From Prevotella sp. CAG:1185 (GTDB lineage: Bacteria; Bacteroidota; Bacteroidia; Bacteroidales; Bacteroidaceae): DNA of 33,632 bases. A program made the translations under genes and the position numbers. Where the stretch lies: positions 16,782 through 50,413 of the forward strand of contig HF992630.1 of the NCBI GenBank assembly GCA_000436695.1. Direction: 5' to 3'. Positions 25,110-33,632 of this stretch are shown here, piece by piece (the first letter of the stretch is position 1; each line of letters begins with the position of its first letter). The notes below the pieces were generated by a model that was given only the letters and a program-made list of their open reading frames with translations, searched no databases and was not told the DNA's origin.

Positions 25110-26081
25110 ATGGTATACATATCTCTCCCTGAGGACTGCATAAGACCATTGTCATTCTATCTGGCTATGGAGGAATATATTGCCCGTAACATCAACGAGT
25201 ATGACTGTTTCTTCCAATGGCAGGTTGAACCATCTGTAATTTTTGGACGCAACCAACTGATAGAAAATGAAGTGAACATTGACTTCTGCCGCGAAAACGG
25301 TATAAGAATGTTCAGACGCAAAAGCGGAGGAGGATGTGTGTATGCCGATATGAGCAACATAATGTTCTCGTACATAACAAGTGAAGAAAGCGTTGGCTTT
25401 ACCTTCAACCGATACATCAACACCGTTATTCACCTGTTGAGAAAACTTGGAGTAGAAGCAACAACAAGCGGAAGGAACGACATCTTGATTGACGGGAAAA
25501 AAGTATCTGGTAATGCCTTCTATCACATACCCGGACGCAACATTGTACACGGAACAATGCTATATGATACCGATATGCGAAATATGGTTGGAAGCATTAC
25601 GCCATCAGACGAAAAACTGATGAGCAAGGGCATAAAGAGCATAAGACAGCGCATAACTCTTCTTAAAGACTATATAAACCTCGACATAAACGAGTTTAAA
25701 GAATATGTCAAGAACAACTTGTGTGAAAGGGAAATTAAACTTGCTGACAATGATGTCGAAAAAATTAAGGAGATTGAAAAAGAATATCTCTCTGATGAGT
25801 TTATCTACGGCAACAATCCCAAATATACAGTGATAAAGCGAAAACGGATAGAACACACCGGGGATTTTGAACTTAGGATGGACATTAAGAACGGCATAAT
25901 AAAAGACATTGAAATTCTTGGTGACTTTCTTGTTACAGGAGACATAAACAAAAATATAAAAGACAGGTTGAGGAACGTTAAGTTAGAAAGGGATTGCATT
26001 GAAAAAGCATTACCTGAAAAGTTGGACGACGTTATAATGAACCTTCAAAAGAACGATTTTATTAATATCATCATAAGCTAA
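25110..26081 (+). CDS. lplA: Lipoate-protein ligase
   Basis: This enzyme activates lipoate with ATP and attaches it to a lysine of carrier domains. The likely partner is the H protein encoded just downstream. In 323 residues the family marks are GRNQ at 46-49, the nucleotide/lipoate-binding RRKSGGGCVYAD at 69-80 (usual form has A where C is here), and the catalytic lysine K131 in DGKKVSG. The C-terminal 80 residues form the accessory domain found in bacterial ligases of this type. The ATG at 25110 is the first in frame after the leader. gcvT begins 23 nt after its stop, so the two are co-transcribed. The family also includes octanoyl-transfer enzymes; ligase is preferred because of length and context. 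Confidence 0.92.
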   Translation: MVYISLPEDCIRPLSFYLAMEEYIARNINEYDCFFQWQVEPSVIFGRNQLIENEVNIDFCRENGIRMFRRKSGGGCVYADMSNIMFSYITSEESVGFTFNRYINTVIHLLRKLGVEATTSGRNDILIDGKKVSGNAFYHIPGRNIVHGTMLYDTDMRNMVGSITPSDEKLMSKGIKSIRQRITLLKDYINLDINEFKEYVKNNLCEREIKLADNDVEKIKEIEKEYLSDEFIYGNNPKYTVIKRKRIEHTGDFELRMDIKNGIIKDIEILGDFLVTGDINKNIKDRLRNVKLERDCIEKALPEKLDDVIMNLQKNDFINIIIS

Positions 26082-26104
26082 AAACATTTTAAACCTTAGA
26101 AAAT

Positions 26105-27196
26105 ATGGAAAACAAAAGGACCTGCCTGTATGACAAGCACGTTGAGGCCGGAGCATTGATTCAGCCTTTTGGCGGTTTTGACATGCCAATCCAGTACACA
26201 TCAATTATTGACGAACACAATGCTGTAAGACAGCAGTGTGGAGTGTTTGACGTATCTCACATGGGCGAGGTAACGGTTACAGGCAACGAGGCAGAAAAAT
26301 ACGTAAGCCACATATTTACAAACGACATCAAAGATGCTCCAATCGGCAAAGTGTATTACGGCATGATGCTGTATGAGGACGGTGGTGTTGTTGACGACTT
26401 ATTGGTTTACAAAATGGGTGAAAATAATTTCTTCCTCGTAATTAATGCAGCTAATATTGATAAAGACGTAAAATGGATTAATGACAATGCCAAAGATTTT
26501 GACGTTGAGATAACAAACCGCTCTGACTATTATGGTCAGCTGGCAGTTCAGGGTCCTGAGGCAGAAAGCGTAATGCGAGAGGTTCTCGGACAGGAATGTG
26601 CAGACCTTACATTCTATACATCAAAGACCGTAAACATTGACGGTGTTGAAACAATAATAAGCCGCACTGGATACACCGGTGAAGACGGATTCGAGATTTA
26701 CAGCAACCATGATTATATCAGAAAGGCATGGGATATGCTGATGAAGAGCGGACGATGCAAGCCATGCGGACTTGGATGCCGCGACACTCTGCGCTTTGAA
26801 GCCGGCCTTCCATTATATGGCAATGAACTTAGCGACAAGATAACTCCTGTTATGGCTGGTCTGAGTATGTTCTGCAAACTGGATAAGCCTGAGTTCATTG
26901 GAAAAGAAGCCATAGCAAAGCAAAAGGCTGAAGGCATTAAACTGAAGGTTGCAGGAATTGAACTTAAAGACAAAGCTGTTCCACGTCATGGATATACTGT
27001 TACATGCAATGGCAAAGAAATCGGTAAGGTTACAACAGGATATCAGTCGATTTCAACACAAAAGAGTGTATGTATGGCTTTGATTGATGCAGAATGTGCA
27101 AAACTCGGAAATGAGGTTGAGGTACAGATCCGCAAGAAATCATATCCTGGCACTATTGTGAAAAAAGCATTCTATCAGAAACATTACAAAAAATAA
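26105..27196 (+). CDS. gcvT: Glycine cleavage system T protein (aminomethyltransferase)
   Basis: The T protein moves the aminomethyl group from the H-protein lipoyl arm to tetrahydrofolate, releasing ammonia and forming methylene-tetrahydrofolate. The 363-residue protein has VFDVSHMGEV at 47-56, the VVDDLLVY segment at 95-102 with the catalytic aspartate, and the folate-site GYTGEDGFEIY at 189-199. The C-terminal barrel contains RHGY and GYQSIS. Length is normal. It is 56 nt upstream of gcvH. Confidence 0.97.
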   Translation: MENKRTCLYDKHVEAGALIQPFGGFDMPIQYTSIIDEHNAVRQQCGVFDVSHMGEVTVTGNEAEKYVSHIFTNDIKDAPIGKVYYGMMLYEDGGVVDDLLVYKMGENNFFLVINAANIDKDVKWINDNAKDFDVEITNRSDYYGQLAVQGPEAESVMREVLGQECADLTFYTSKTVNIDGVETIISRTGYTGEDGFEIYSNHDYIRKAWDMLMKSGRCKPCGLGCRDTLRFEAGLPLYGNELSDKITPVMAGLSMFCKLDKPEFIGKEAIAKQKAEGIKLKVAGIELKDKAVPRHGYTVTCNGKEIGKVTTGYQSISTQKSVCMALIDAECAKLGNEVEVQIRKKSYPGTIVKKAFYQKHYKK

Positions 27197-27252
27197 ATTG
27201 AAAATTAAATAGCAACAAGAAATATAATAACAACAAATAAACAAGTATAAAT

Positions 27253-27633
27253 ATGGCAAAGGTTATTGAAGGACTCTACTATTCAGAGTCACACGAATTT
27301 GTGAAAATAGAAGGTGAGTATGGTTATATCGGTATTACAGACTATGCACAGAATGCACTCGGTAACGTGGTATATGTAGACATGCCTGAAGTTGACGATG
27401 AGATTGAGGCTGGCGAAGAGTTTGGTGCCGTTGAAAGTGTTAAGGCTGCCAGCGATCTTATTTCACCGGTAAGCGGAACTGTTGTTGAAGTTAACGAGAA
27501 TTTGGATGACGCTCCTGAACTCATTAACAAGGATGCTTACGAAAACTGGATTATTAAGGTTGAACTTAATGATAAAGAAGAACTCAACGACCTTATGGAT
27601 GCTGAGGCATATCAGAAGTTCTGCGAGAAATAA
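27253..27633 (+). CDS. gcvH: Glycine cleavage system H protein (lipoyl carrier)
   Basis: The H protein shuttles the aminomethyl intermediate between the P, T and L proteins on a lipoylated lysine. In 126 residues the lipoylation site is K64 in ESVKAAS. HEFVKIEGEYGYIGITDYAQ at the N-terminus and the C-terminal GTVVEVNENL and WIIKVEL match the family exactly. This lysine is the expected substrate of the ligase gene two genes upstream. Confidence 0.97.
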   Translation: MAKVIEGLYYSESHEFVKIEGEYGYIGITDYAQNALGNVVYVDMPEVDDEIEAGEEFGAVESVKAASDLISPVSGTVVEVNENLDDAPELINKDAYENWIIKVELNDKEELNDLMDAEAYQKFCEK

Positions 27634-27692
27634 TATTTTCTATAAAAAAAGTGTAATTAACTTAGGTTAGACACTTCCTTATGAAGTTATTA

Positions 27693-27748
27693 GGAGTTAA
27701 CAGACAAAAGCCCGATAATAATATTATGACTGTTTGCCTGTTAACTCC
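27693..27748. other. Long hairpin between gcvH and gcvPA
   Basis: Arms of 16 nt at 27693-27708 and 27733-27748 pair at 15 positions around a 24-nt loop; each arm contains GTTAAC. No T-run follows, so full termination is doubtful. It may be a processing or stability element setting different levels of H protein and P subunits. Confidence 0.45.
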
Positions 27749-27847
27749 AAAACATAGAATACTCGTACAGATAATGCATGAACCATGTTCTACGTTTTAA
27801 CGCTTTCTTCATTGTAAAAATCTATAAACCCCTATTTTAAATCCATA

Positions 27848-29164
27848 ATGGCTTACAAATATTTTCCTCATACCGAAGAAGACATTGAACAAATGCTCAA
27901 TGTCATCGGAGCAAAATCGCTAAAAGAGCTTTATGCCGAAGTGCCTGAAGAAATTATATTCAAAGGCGACTATGATCTTCCTGAAGCCAAAAGCGAGATA
28001 GAAATTCGCAAAATCTTTAACTCATTAGGCGAAAAGAACAAAAAACTTACATGCTTTGCTGGCGCTGGCGTATATGACCATTATACACCGGCTATAATAC
28101 CACAGCTGACACAGCGCTCGGAATTTCTGACAAGTTATACTCCATATCAGGCAGAAATTTCACAAGGAACGCTTCACTACATCTTTGAATATCAAAGCAT
28201 GATGACAGAGCTGACTGGTATGGACGTATCTAACGCGTCGATGTATGACGGTACGACTGCTACAGCCGAAGCTGTTATGATGGCTTTTGGAGCAGCAAGA
28301 AAAGCTGATACCGTATTGGTATCTGAAACAGTTGATCCTAAAACTCTCGCAGTGATAAATACATACGCGCACTTCCACAATATTAAGATTGAAATGATAA
28401 AGCAAGACGGAGGTGTTACCGACATGGATTCTGTTGAGCCTATGCTCGAAAAGGGAAATGTTGCCGGTGTTGTCGTTCAGCAGCCTAACCGCTATGGAAT
28501 AATAGAAGATTATGAAGGACTTGCTGACAAATGTCACGCTCACAAAGCTCTGATGATTATGAACAGCGTAGCTGCCGACCTTGCACTGCTGAAGACGCCA
28601 GGCGAACTTGGAGCTGACATTGCTGTCGGAGAGGCACAATCACTCGGAGTACCTATGTCGTTCGGTGGTCCTTACATCGGATATATGTGCTGCACTGAAA
28701 AGCTTATGCGCAAAATGCCTGGACGCATTGTAGGAGAAACACGTGACAGCAGAGGACAGCGCACATTTGTTCTTACACTACAGGCAAGAGAGCAGCACAT
28801 CCGTCGTCAAAAAGCAACATCGAACATCTGCTCCAACCAAAGTCTGATGGCATTATTTGTTACTATATATATGTCCGTGATGGGTAAAGAAGGTCTAAAA
28901 GAAGCAGCATCACTTTCATACGCTGGAGCGCACTATCTTTGTGACCAGTTGACAAATACGGGACACTTTAAACTTGCATACGACAAACCTTTCTTCAATG
29001 AGTTCTGCGTTAAATATGACGGCAACGTTGACGAACTTCAGAAGAAACTTCTTGATAACGGAATTCTTGGAGGCGTAAAGGTGGCAGACGACACAATAAT
29101 GTTCGCCGTAACCGAAAACCGCACTAAAGAAGAAGTGGACAAATTGGTTGAATTATGCAAATAA
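27848..29164 (+). CDS. gcvPA: Glycine dehydrogenase (decarboxylating), subunit 1
   Basis: This is one half of the split P protein, which decarboxylates glycine and passes the aminomethyl group to the H protein. The 438-residue length fits the N-terminal half of single-chain P proteins. Family marks include FAGAGVYDHYTPAIIP at 70-85, SEFLTSYTPYQAEISQGTL and EYQSMMTELTGM. It carries no PLP lysine; that is in subunit 2. It starts 214 nt after gcvH and ends 38 nt before gcvPB. Confidence 0.96.
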   Translation: MAYKYFPHTEEDIEQMLNVIGAKSLKELYAEVPEEIIFKGDYDLPEAKSEIEIRKIFNSLGEKNKKLTCFAGAGVYDHYTPAIIPQLTQRSEFLTSYTPYQAEISQGTLHYIFEYQSMMTELTGMDVSNASMYDGTTATAEAVMMAFGAARKADTVLVSETVDPKTLAVINTYAHFHNIKIEMIKQDGGVTDMDSVEPMLEKGNVAGVVVQQPNRYGIIEDYEGLADKCHAHKALMIMNSVAADLALLKTPGELGADIAVGEAQSLGVPMSFGGPYIGYMCCTEKLMRKMPGRIVGETRDSRGQRTFVLTLQAREQHIRRQKATSNICSNQSLMALFVTIYMSVMGKEGLKEAASLSYAGAHYLCDQLTNTGHFKLAYDKPFFNEFCVKYDGNVDELQKKLLDNGILGGVKVADDTIMFAVTENRTKEEVDKLVELCK

Positions 29165-29202
29165 CATGCAACCGTTTTTAAAAATCAGAAAAAAGGACTA
29201 TC

Positions 29203-30648
29203 ATGAACAATAAATTATACGGCAAACTAATATTCGAGTTGTCTCACCCTGGAAGAAAAGGCTACTCGATGCCAGAAAATAAATTTGGCAACTATACCCT
29301 GCCTTCAGAATTGAAGAGAAGCAAGGATGCTATGCTGCCCGAATGCGATGAACTTACAGTGGTACGCCACTATACAAACCTTAGCGGAAACAACTTCGGA
29401 GTAAACAACGGATTTTATCCTCTCGGAAGCTGCACAATGAAATATAACCCGGCTATAAATGAGGAGATGGCAGCAGCCGACTCATTTACAAAGCTTCATC
29501 CGCTTCAGCCTGAAGACACCTGTCAAGGCGCATTAGAGGTTTATTATAATCTGCAGAAATCACTTGCTGCAATTACAGGACTTGAAGAGTTTACTCTTAA
29601 CCCGTTTGCAGGAGCACACGGAGAGCTGACAGGTCTTATGATTATTCGTGCATGGCACGAGAGCCGCGGCGACAATAAACGTGTGAAGGTTATTATCCCT
29701 GACTCTGCACACGGAACTAATCCCGCATCAGCAGCAGTGTGCGGACTTGAGATTGTTGAGGTAAAGAGCACACCCGAAGGCATTGTAGACGTGAACGACC
29801 TTCGCGGACTGCTTGACGACACCGTTGCAGCAATGATGATGACAAACCCAAATACATTGGGACTGTTTGAAAAGGAAATTCCTGAAATAGCAAAACTTGT
29901 ACACGAATGTGGTGGTCTTATGTACTACGACGGAGCCAACCTTAACCCGATGCTTGGCGTTTGCCGACCTGGAGATATGGGCTTCGATGTCATGCATATA
30001 AACCTTCATAAGACATTCTCTACACCTCACGGCGGAGGAGGTCCTGGCTGCGGACCAGTAGGAGTAAGAAAGGGACTTGAACAACTGATCCCCTGCCCCA
30101 AGGTTGTTAAGGACGGTAATAAATTCAAGATTGAAACCAAAGGTGAAGGCAATATCCATGTAGGTGCTTTCTTAGGCAACTTCGGTGTTGCAGTAAAAGC
30201 ATATTCATATATACTTTCACTCGGTAAAGAGAATATAAAGATGGCCGGTCCGCTTGCCACGCTCAATGCGAACTATATCAAAGAGAGCCTGAAAGACGTG
30301 TACGAACTGCCTATCGGTTCACTCTGCAAACATGAGTTTGTATTCAACGGCCTTAAGGATAAATCAACAGGAGTAACAACAATGGATGTGGCTAAACGTC
30401 TTCTGGACTATGGATTCCATGCCCCAACAATTTACTTCCCGTTACTTTTCCATGAGGCAATGATGATTGAGCCTACAGAAACAGAAAGCAAGGATACAAT
30501 AGATGAATTCATAGGCATCATGCGTGAAATAGCAAAAGAAGCCAAAGAGAATCCAGATATTGTAAAGACTGCTCCACACAACACTCCTATAGGCCGTGTT
30601 GACGATGTATTGGCAGCAAAACAACCTGTACTGAGATATAAAGGATAA
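29203..30648 (+). CDS. gcvPB: Glycine dehydrogenase (decarboxylating), subunit 2
   Basis: This is the PLP-bearing half of the split P protein. The cofactor lysine is K270 in HINLHKTFSTPHGGGGPG. Other marks are FYPLGSCTMKYNP at 71-83, PDSAHGTNPASA at 166-177 and YYDGANLNPM at 241-250. The 481-residue length is normal. It is followed by a hairpin and 150 nt before the lpd gene. Confidence 0.97.
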   Translation: MNNKLYGKLIFELSHPGRKGYSMPENKFGNYTLPSELKRSKDAMLPECDELTVVRHYTNLSGNNFGVNNGFYPLGSCTMKYNPAINEEMAAADSFTKLHPLQPEDTCQGALEVYYNLQKSLAAITGLEEFTLNPFAGAHGELTGLMIIRAWHESRGDNKRVKVIIPDSAHGTNPASAAVCGLEIVEVKSTPEGIVDVNDLRGLLDDTVAAMMMTNPNTLGLFEKEIPEIAKLVHECGGLMYYDGANLNPMLGVCRPGDMGFDVMHINLHKTFSTPHGGGGPGCGPVGVRKGLEQLIPCPKVVKDGNKFKIETKGEGNIHVGAFLGNFGVAVKAYSYILSLGKENIKMAGPLATLNANYIKESLKDVYELPIGSLCKHEFVFNGLKDKSTGVTTMDVAKRLLDYGFHAPTIYFPLLFHEAMMIEPTETESKDTIDEFIGIMREIAKEAKENPDIVKTAPHNTPIGRVDDVLAAKQPVLRYKG

Positions 30649-30673
30649 ATTCTGACGGAAGATATCATAACTA

Positions 30674-30721
30674 AAGTCTTGCCGGTTTCTTATTAACAAT
30701 GAAAGCGGCAAGACTTGTTTA
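30674..30721 (+). terminator. Probable terminator after gcvPB
   Basis: Arms of 16 nt at 30674-30689 and 30701-30716 pair at 15 positions around an 11-nt loop and are followed by GTTTACTTTTT. It may separate lpd from the upstream genes. Confidence 0.6.
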
Positions 30722-30800
30722 CTTTTTACAGCAGATATATTTCATGCTGACTTAAAAAGGACCTATACATAACCAATTATAAAAGAAAAGCACTTATAAA

Positions 30801-32126
30801 ATGAAAACAGACCTGATAATTATTGGAAGCGGACCAGGTGGATACAATACGGCCTGTGATGCCGCAAAGAATGGTCTAAGCACCATTATCTTTGAAGATA
30901 AACAAGCCGGCGGTACGTGTCTTAACTGTGGATGTATTCCGACAAAGACTCTCTGCCATGAGGCTGACATGATAGAGGCCGTGGCCACCATGACAGGACA
31001 AAGGCCTGAAGTCGATTTCACAAAGGCAATGAACCGTAAAGAACAGGTTACGGCTCAACTGCGTGAAGGAGTGGAAACTCTGATGAAATCTCCAGGAATA
31101 ACATTTATAAAAGAACATGCTTCATTCAAAGATGCTCATACCATTATTGCAGGAGGCGAAGAGTATACTGCTGACAATATAATAATAGCCACCGGCTCTG
31201 AATCTAAACTGCCTCCAATAGAGGGTATTAACGAACAAGGTGTAGTTACTTCAACTGAGCTGTTAAACCTGGACAAGATGCCCAAACATTTATGTATAAT
31301 AGGTGCCGGAGTTATCGGAATGGAATTTGCGTCTGTATTTAAGAGCTTTGGAAGTGATGTAACAGTAATTGAATTTCTGAAAGAATGTCTTCCGGCTATC
31401 GACTCTGACATAGCAAAGCGAATGCGCAAAGCCATGGAACGACGCGGCATTGAATTCTTTATGCAATCTGCAGTAAAAAGCATAAGGAAACAAGACGACA
31501 AACTTATTGTATGCTTCGACAAGAAGAACAAACCGCAAGAAGTTGAAGCTGATATCGTGCTTGTTGCAACAGGAAGAAAACCGAACATCGAAGGATTAGG
31601 CCTTGAAAACACGGGCATCAACTTTGACAACAAAGGAATAAAAGTTGACGACAATATGATGACCAACGTTGAAGGTGTATATGCTATAGGAGATGTCAAT
31701 GGCCGGGCAATGCTGGCACACGCCGCAACGGCACAAGGCATGAGAGCGGTTAATCATATATGCGGAAAGAAAGACAATATACGTATGAACATAATGCCCG
31801 CTGCTGTATTTACAAATCCGGAAGTGGCAGGAGTAGGACTGACATCTGATCAGTGTGATGCAAACAGCATTGAATATAACACCAGAAAAGGCTTCTACCG
31901 CTCAAATGGTAAGGCTTTGGCTATGGATGAAAGTGAAGGTATGCTAAAACTCTTAACCGATAATAATAACAAAATTATTGGATGCCATGCTTACGGAGCA
32001 CATGCCGCAGACATTATTCAGGAAGCTACAGCAATAATGAATTTTGATGGAACTATTGACAATTTGCGTGATATAATTCACACACATCCTACACTTGAAG
32101 AGATTCTTCATGATGCTGCATTGTAA
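30801..32126 (+). CDS. lpdA: Dihydrolipoyl dehydrogenase (L protein, E3)
   Basis: A FAD-dependent disulphide reductase that reoxidises dihydrolipoyl groups with NAD. Here it is expected to serve the H protein. In 441 residues: FAD-binding GSGPGGY at 9-15, redox cysteines C40 and C45 in GGTCLNCGCIP (an extra cysteine, C43, takes the place often held by V), NAD-binding GAGVIGMEFAS, ATGRKPN, the second FAD motif YAIGDVNG, and the catalytic H429/E434 pair in HPTLEE. The L protein is usually shared with 2-oxoacid dehydrogenases. A terminator-like hairpin precedes it, so it may have its own promoter, not identified. Confidence 0.95.
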   Translation: MKTDLIIIGSGPGGYNTACDAAKNGLSTIIFEDKQAGGTCLNCGCIPTKTLCHEADMIEAVATMTGQRPEVDFTKAMNRKEQVTAQLREGVETLMKSPGITFIKEHASFKDAHTIIAGGEEYTADNIIIATGSESKLPPIEGINEQGVVTSTELLNLDKMPKHLCIIGAGVIGMEFASVFKSFGSDVTVIEFLKECLPAIDSDIAKRMRKAMERRGIEFFMQSAVKSIRKQDDKLIVCFDKKNKPQEVEADIVLVATGRKPNIEGLGLENTGINFDNKGIKVDDNMMTNVEGVYAIGDVNGRAMLAHAATAQGMRAVNHICGKKDNIRMNIMPAAVFTNPEVAGVGLTSDQCDANSIEYNTRKGFYRSNGKALAMDESEGMLKLLTDNNNKIIGCHAYGAHAADIIQEATAIMNFDGTIDNLRDIIHTHPTLEEILHDAAL

Positions 32127-32155
32127 TGTTTAATTATCAATAAGTTACATTATAC

Positions 32156-32196
32156 AAAAAGGGATGTCATATATAATAATGGTGACATCCCTTTTT
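32156..32196. terminator. Bidirectional terminator between lpdA and the pectinase gene
   Basis: Perfect 14-nt arms at 32156-32169 and 32183-32196, with A-run on the left and T-run on the right. It lies between convergent genes, 30 nt after lpdA, and can end both transcripts. Confidence 0.88.
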
Positions 32197-32250
32197 ATTA
32201 TACTTTAAATGAAAATGCCAAATAAAATGACTTTATCAGCATATCTTATT

Positions 32251-33632
32251 TTATCTAAAGATATTATCACCAGATGTAACTTGTGTAGGCACTCCGGCAC
32301 GTCCGCCAAGATGTGAGTTTCGTATTTCAACAGCTGATGTATTGTCAAAACTTACAGCATTGTCAACCTCACCTATTTCAACATTACTGAAGATTACATT
32401 TTTTATCGGCTTCTGTGGTGTACCTTGCAATACAAGACCTGCTTTAGTCGCCTTACGACAAATAAGGCTGTCTACATAAATATTCTCTACATCTGTGTAA
32501 TGATTGTTGTCAAGACCTTCACCTGCATACATACTTGTAACATAGAACAAATCTTCAACCTCATCAAACTTGCAGTTTTTTACATAAAGGTTTCTTATGA
32601 ATCCTCCTCTGTCCGGATTTGTCTTAATATAAATTCCACGTTTACAATATCCGCCGTAAGTGCAATTCTCAACAAATACATTTTGCACACCTGCTGACAT
32701 CTCACTGCCCAACACAACTGCATGAAGTCCCTTAAAACGGCAGTTACGGATGATGATATTCTCTGAAGACATAGAAGCGGTCCAACCGTCGTTGTCTCTT
32801 CCACTCTTAATGGCAACATTATCATCACCATTATTAAAGTCAATATCTTCTATAAGAATATTACGTGAACACTCTGGGTCAATGCCGTCATTGTTTACCA
32901 ACTTGGCATCATAACGGAGAGAACGGCAAATAATATTCTCACTCTTTAAAAGGTGAACACACCAAAATGGAGAATTTGTAATAAATACGCCTGATAATGT
33001 TATGTTTTTACAGTTATAGAACTGAATAAGCTGAGGACGAAGCCAATAGCCTTCACCAAAACGGCGTAAGTTTAAAGGCTGTTCCTCATGATTCATCTTC
33101 CTACTTAACACTTGTCCTTCTTTCTGCTTAGACTTCCATGTGGCAAATGTAGACATGGCATTTCCGTCTATTACGCCCTTGCCTATTATTGCTACATCAT
33201 GCAGACCATAGCCATAAATAAACGGACTGTAATTATAAAGGAACGTGCCTTCCCAACTTGTTTTGACAAGAGGAAGATAATACTTTGGATCAGGAGCAAA
33301 CTTAATAATGGCTCCATCAGCAAGATCTAGACATACATTACTGACAAAGTGTATCGGTCCCTTAACAAAATATGTTCCTGCCGGCACAACGATATGCGCC
33401 CCACCCTGTTTTGAAGCTGTCTTCATAACCTTGTCAAAAGCAGGCTTACAATTTTTTAATCCATCGCCCTTAGCCCCAAAGTCAGTTATGGAAATGGTAT
33501 TTTTTGAAATAGATGCACCTGTAATTGTATTAAGAATAGAATCACGCTTCTCGACACATTTATGCTCAGTCATGTCTATATTAACAAAAGAATAAGCCCT
33601 ACTTACACATATAACAGCAAGTAGGGAAAGAA
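32251..33632 (-). CDS. Glycoside hydrolase family 28 (polygalacturonase-type), 5'-partial
   Basis: GH28 enzymes hydrolyse pectic polysaccharides with a right-handed parallel beta-helix. The frame does not stop at the ATG at 33573; it continues to the window edge and reads LSLLAVICVSRAYSFVNID just upstream, an evident signal-peptide end, so the true start is outside. Counting from 33573: catalytic aspartates D229/D232 in NNDGIDPE, D250-D251 in NGDDNVAIKSG, H284 in GLHAVVLGSE, and the substrate-binding RGIYIK at 312-317. The N-terminal ITDFGAKGDG is typical. All active-site parts are present. Exact substrate (homogalacturonan, rhamnogalacturonan or xylogalacturonan) cannot be told. Confidence 0.94.
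   Translation of the reverse strand, partial: LSLLAVICVSRAYSFVNIDMTEHKCVEKRDSILNTITGASISKNTISITDFGAKGDGLKNCKPAFDKVMKTASKQGGAHIVVPAGTYFVKGPIHFVSNVCLDLADGAIIKFAPDPKYYLPLVKTSWEGTFLYNYSPFIYGYGLHDVAIIGKGVIDGNAMSTFATWKSKQKEGQVLSRKMNHEEQPLNLRRFGEGYWLRPQLIQFYNCKNITLSGVFITNSPFWCVHLLKSENIICRSLRYDAKLVNNDGIDPECSRNILIEDIDFNNGDDNVAIKSGRDNDGWTASMSSENIIIRNCRFKGLHAVVLGSEMSAGVQNVFVENCTYGGYCKRGIYIKTNPDRGGFIRNLYVKNCKFDEVEDLFYVTSMYAGEGLDNNHYTDVENIYVDSLICRKATKAGLVLQGTPQKPIKNVIFSNVEIGEVDNAVSFDNTSAVEIRNSHLGGRAGVPTQVTSGDNIFR

Noticed and set aside
31136..31741. A 201-codon - strand frame inside lpdA
   Set aside because: It is a shadow of a conserved enzyme gene with no features of its own.

Overview
The window looks like chromosome from a Bacteroidota anaerobe of the order Bacteroidales, most likely Prevotellaceae. 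The reasons are AT-rich intergenic DNA, few Shine-Dalgarno sites, a promoter of the Bacteroidota form (TTTG-like box, about 20 bp, TAnnTTTG), secreted proteins ending in type IX secretion (T9SS) sorting domains, and a split glycine decarboxylase (gcvPA/gcvPB). Genus is inference.

Region 1 (1-9608, + strand) is one tightly packed type I restriction-modification operon: hsdM (5' end outside the window), a small one-TM protein, a Fic-domain enzyme, hsdS, an unrecognised 206-residue protein, a HAD-family phosphatase, hsdR and a YgjP/DUF45 zinc metallopeptidase. Gaps are 2-16 nt, and the last pair overlaps. Five of the eight genes are not needed for restriction-modification as such. This is the best candidate for an under-described composite defence locus.

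Region 2 (9609-14039, mostly - strand) holds poorly conserved envelope genes: an esterase-like secreted protein with a repeat-rich C-terminus, an unknown secreted protein, two small four-TM proteins and a lipoprotein gene broken by an in-frame TGA.

Region 3 (14282-23476, + strand) starts with a cysteine-rich DUF1847 protein and a long inverted repeat. Three large secreted proteins with T9SS sorting tails follow. The first, a roughly 1,450-codon multi-domain cleaved-adhesin protein, is split by an in-frame TAG at 16176-16178. Both premature stops in the window are one C-to-T change away from a sense codon (CGA, CAG).

Region 4 (23948-32126) has a short-chain dehydrogenase on the - strand. Divergent from it is a glycine-cleavage block: lipoate-protein ligase, gcvT, gcvH, gcvPA, gcvPB and dihydrolipoyl dehydrogenase. 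Together these supply the T, H, P and L proteins plus lipoylation of the H protein. A well-matched promoter and a leader of about 105 nt precede the ligase.

Region 5 (32251-33632, - strand) is a glycoside hydrolase family 28 (pectinase-type) enzyme whose signal peptide runs off the right edge of the window. No rRNA, tRNA, CRISPR array, integrase or transposase gene was seen.
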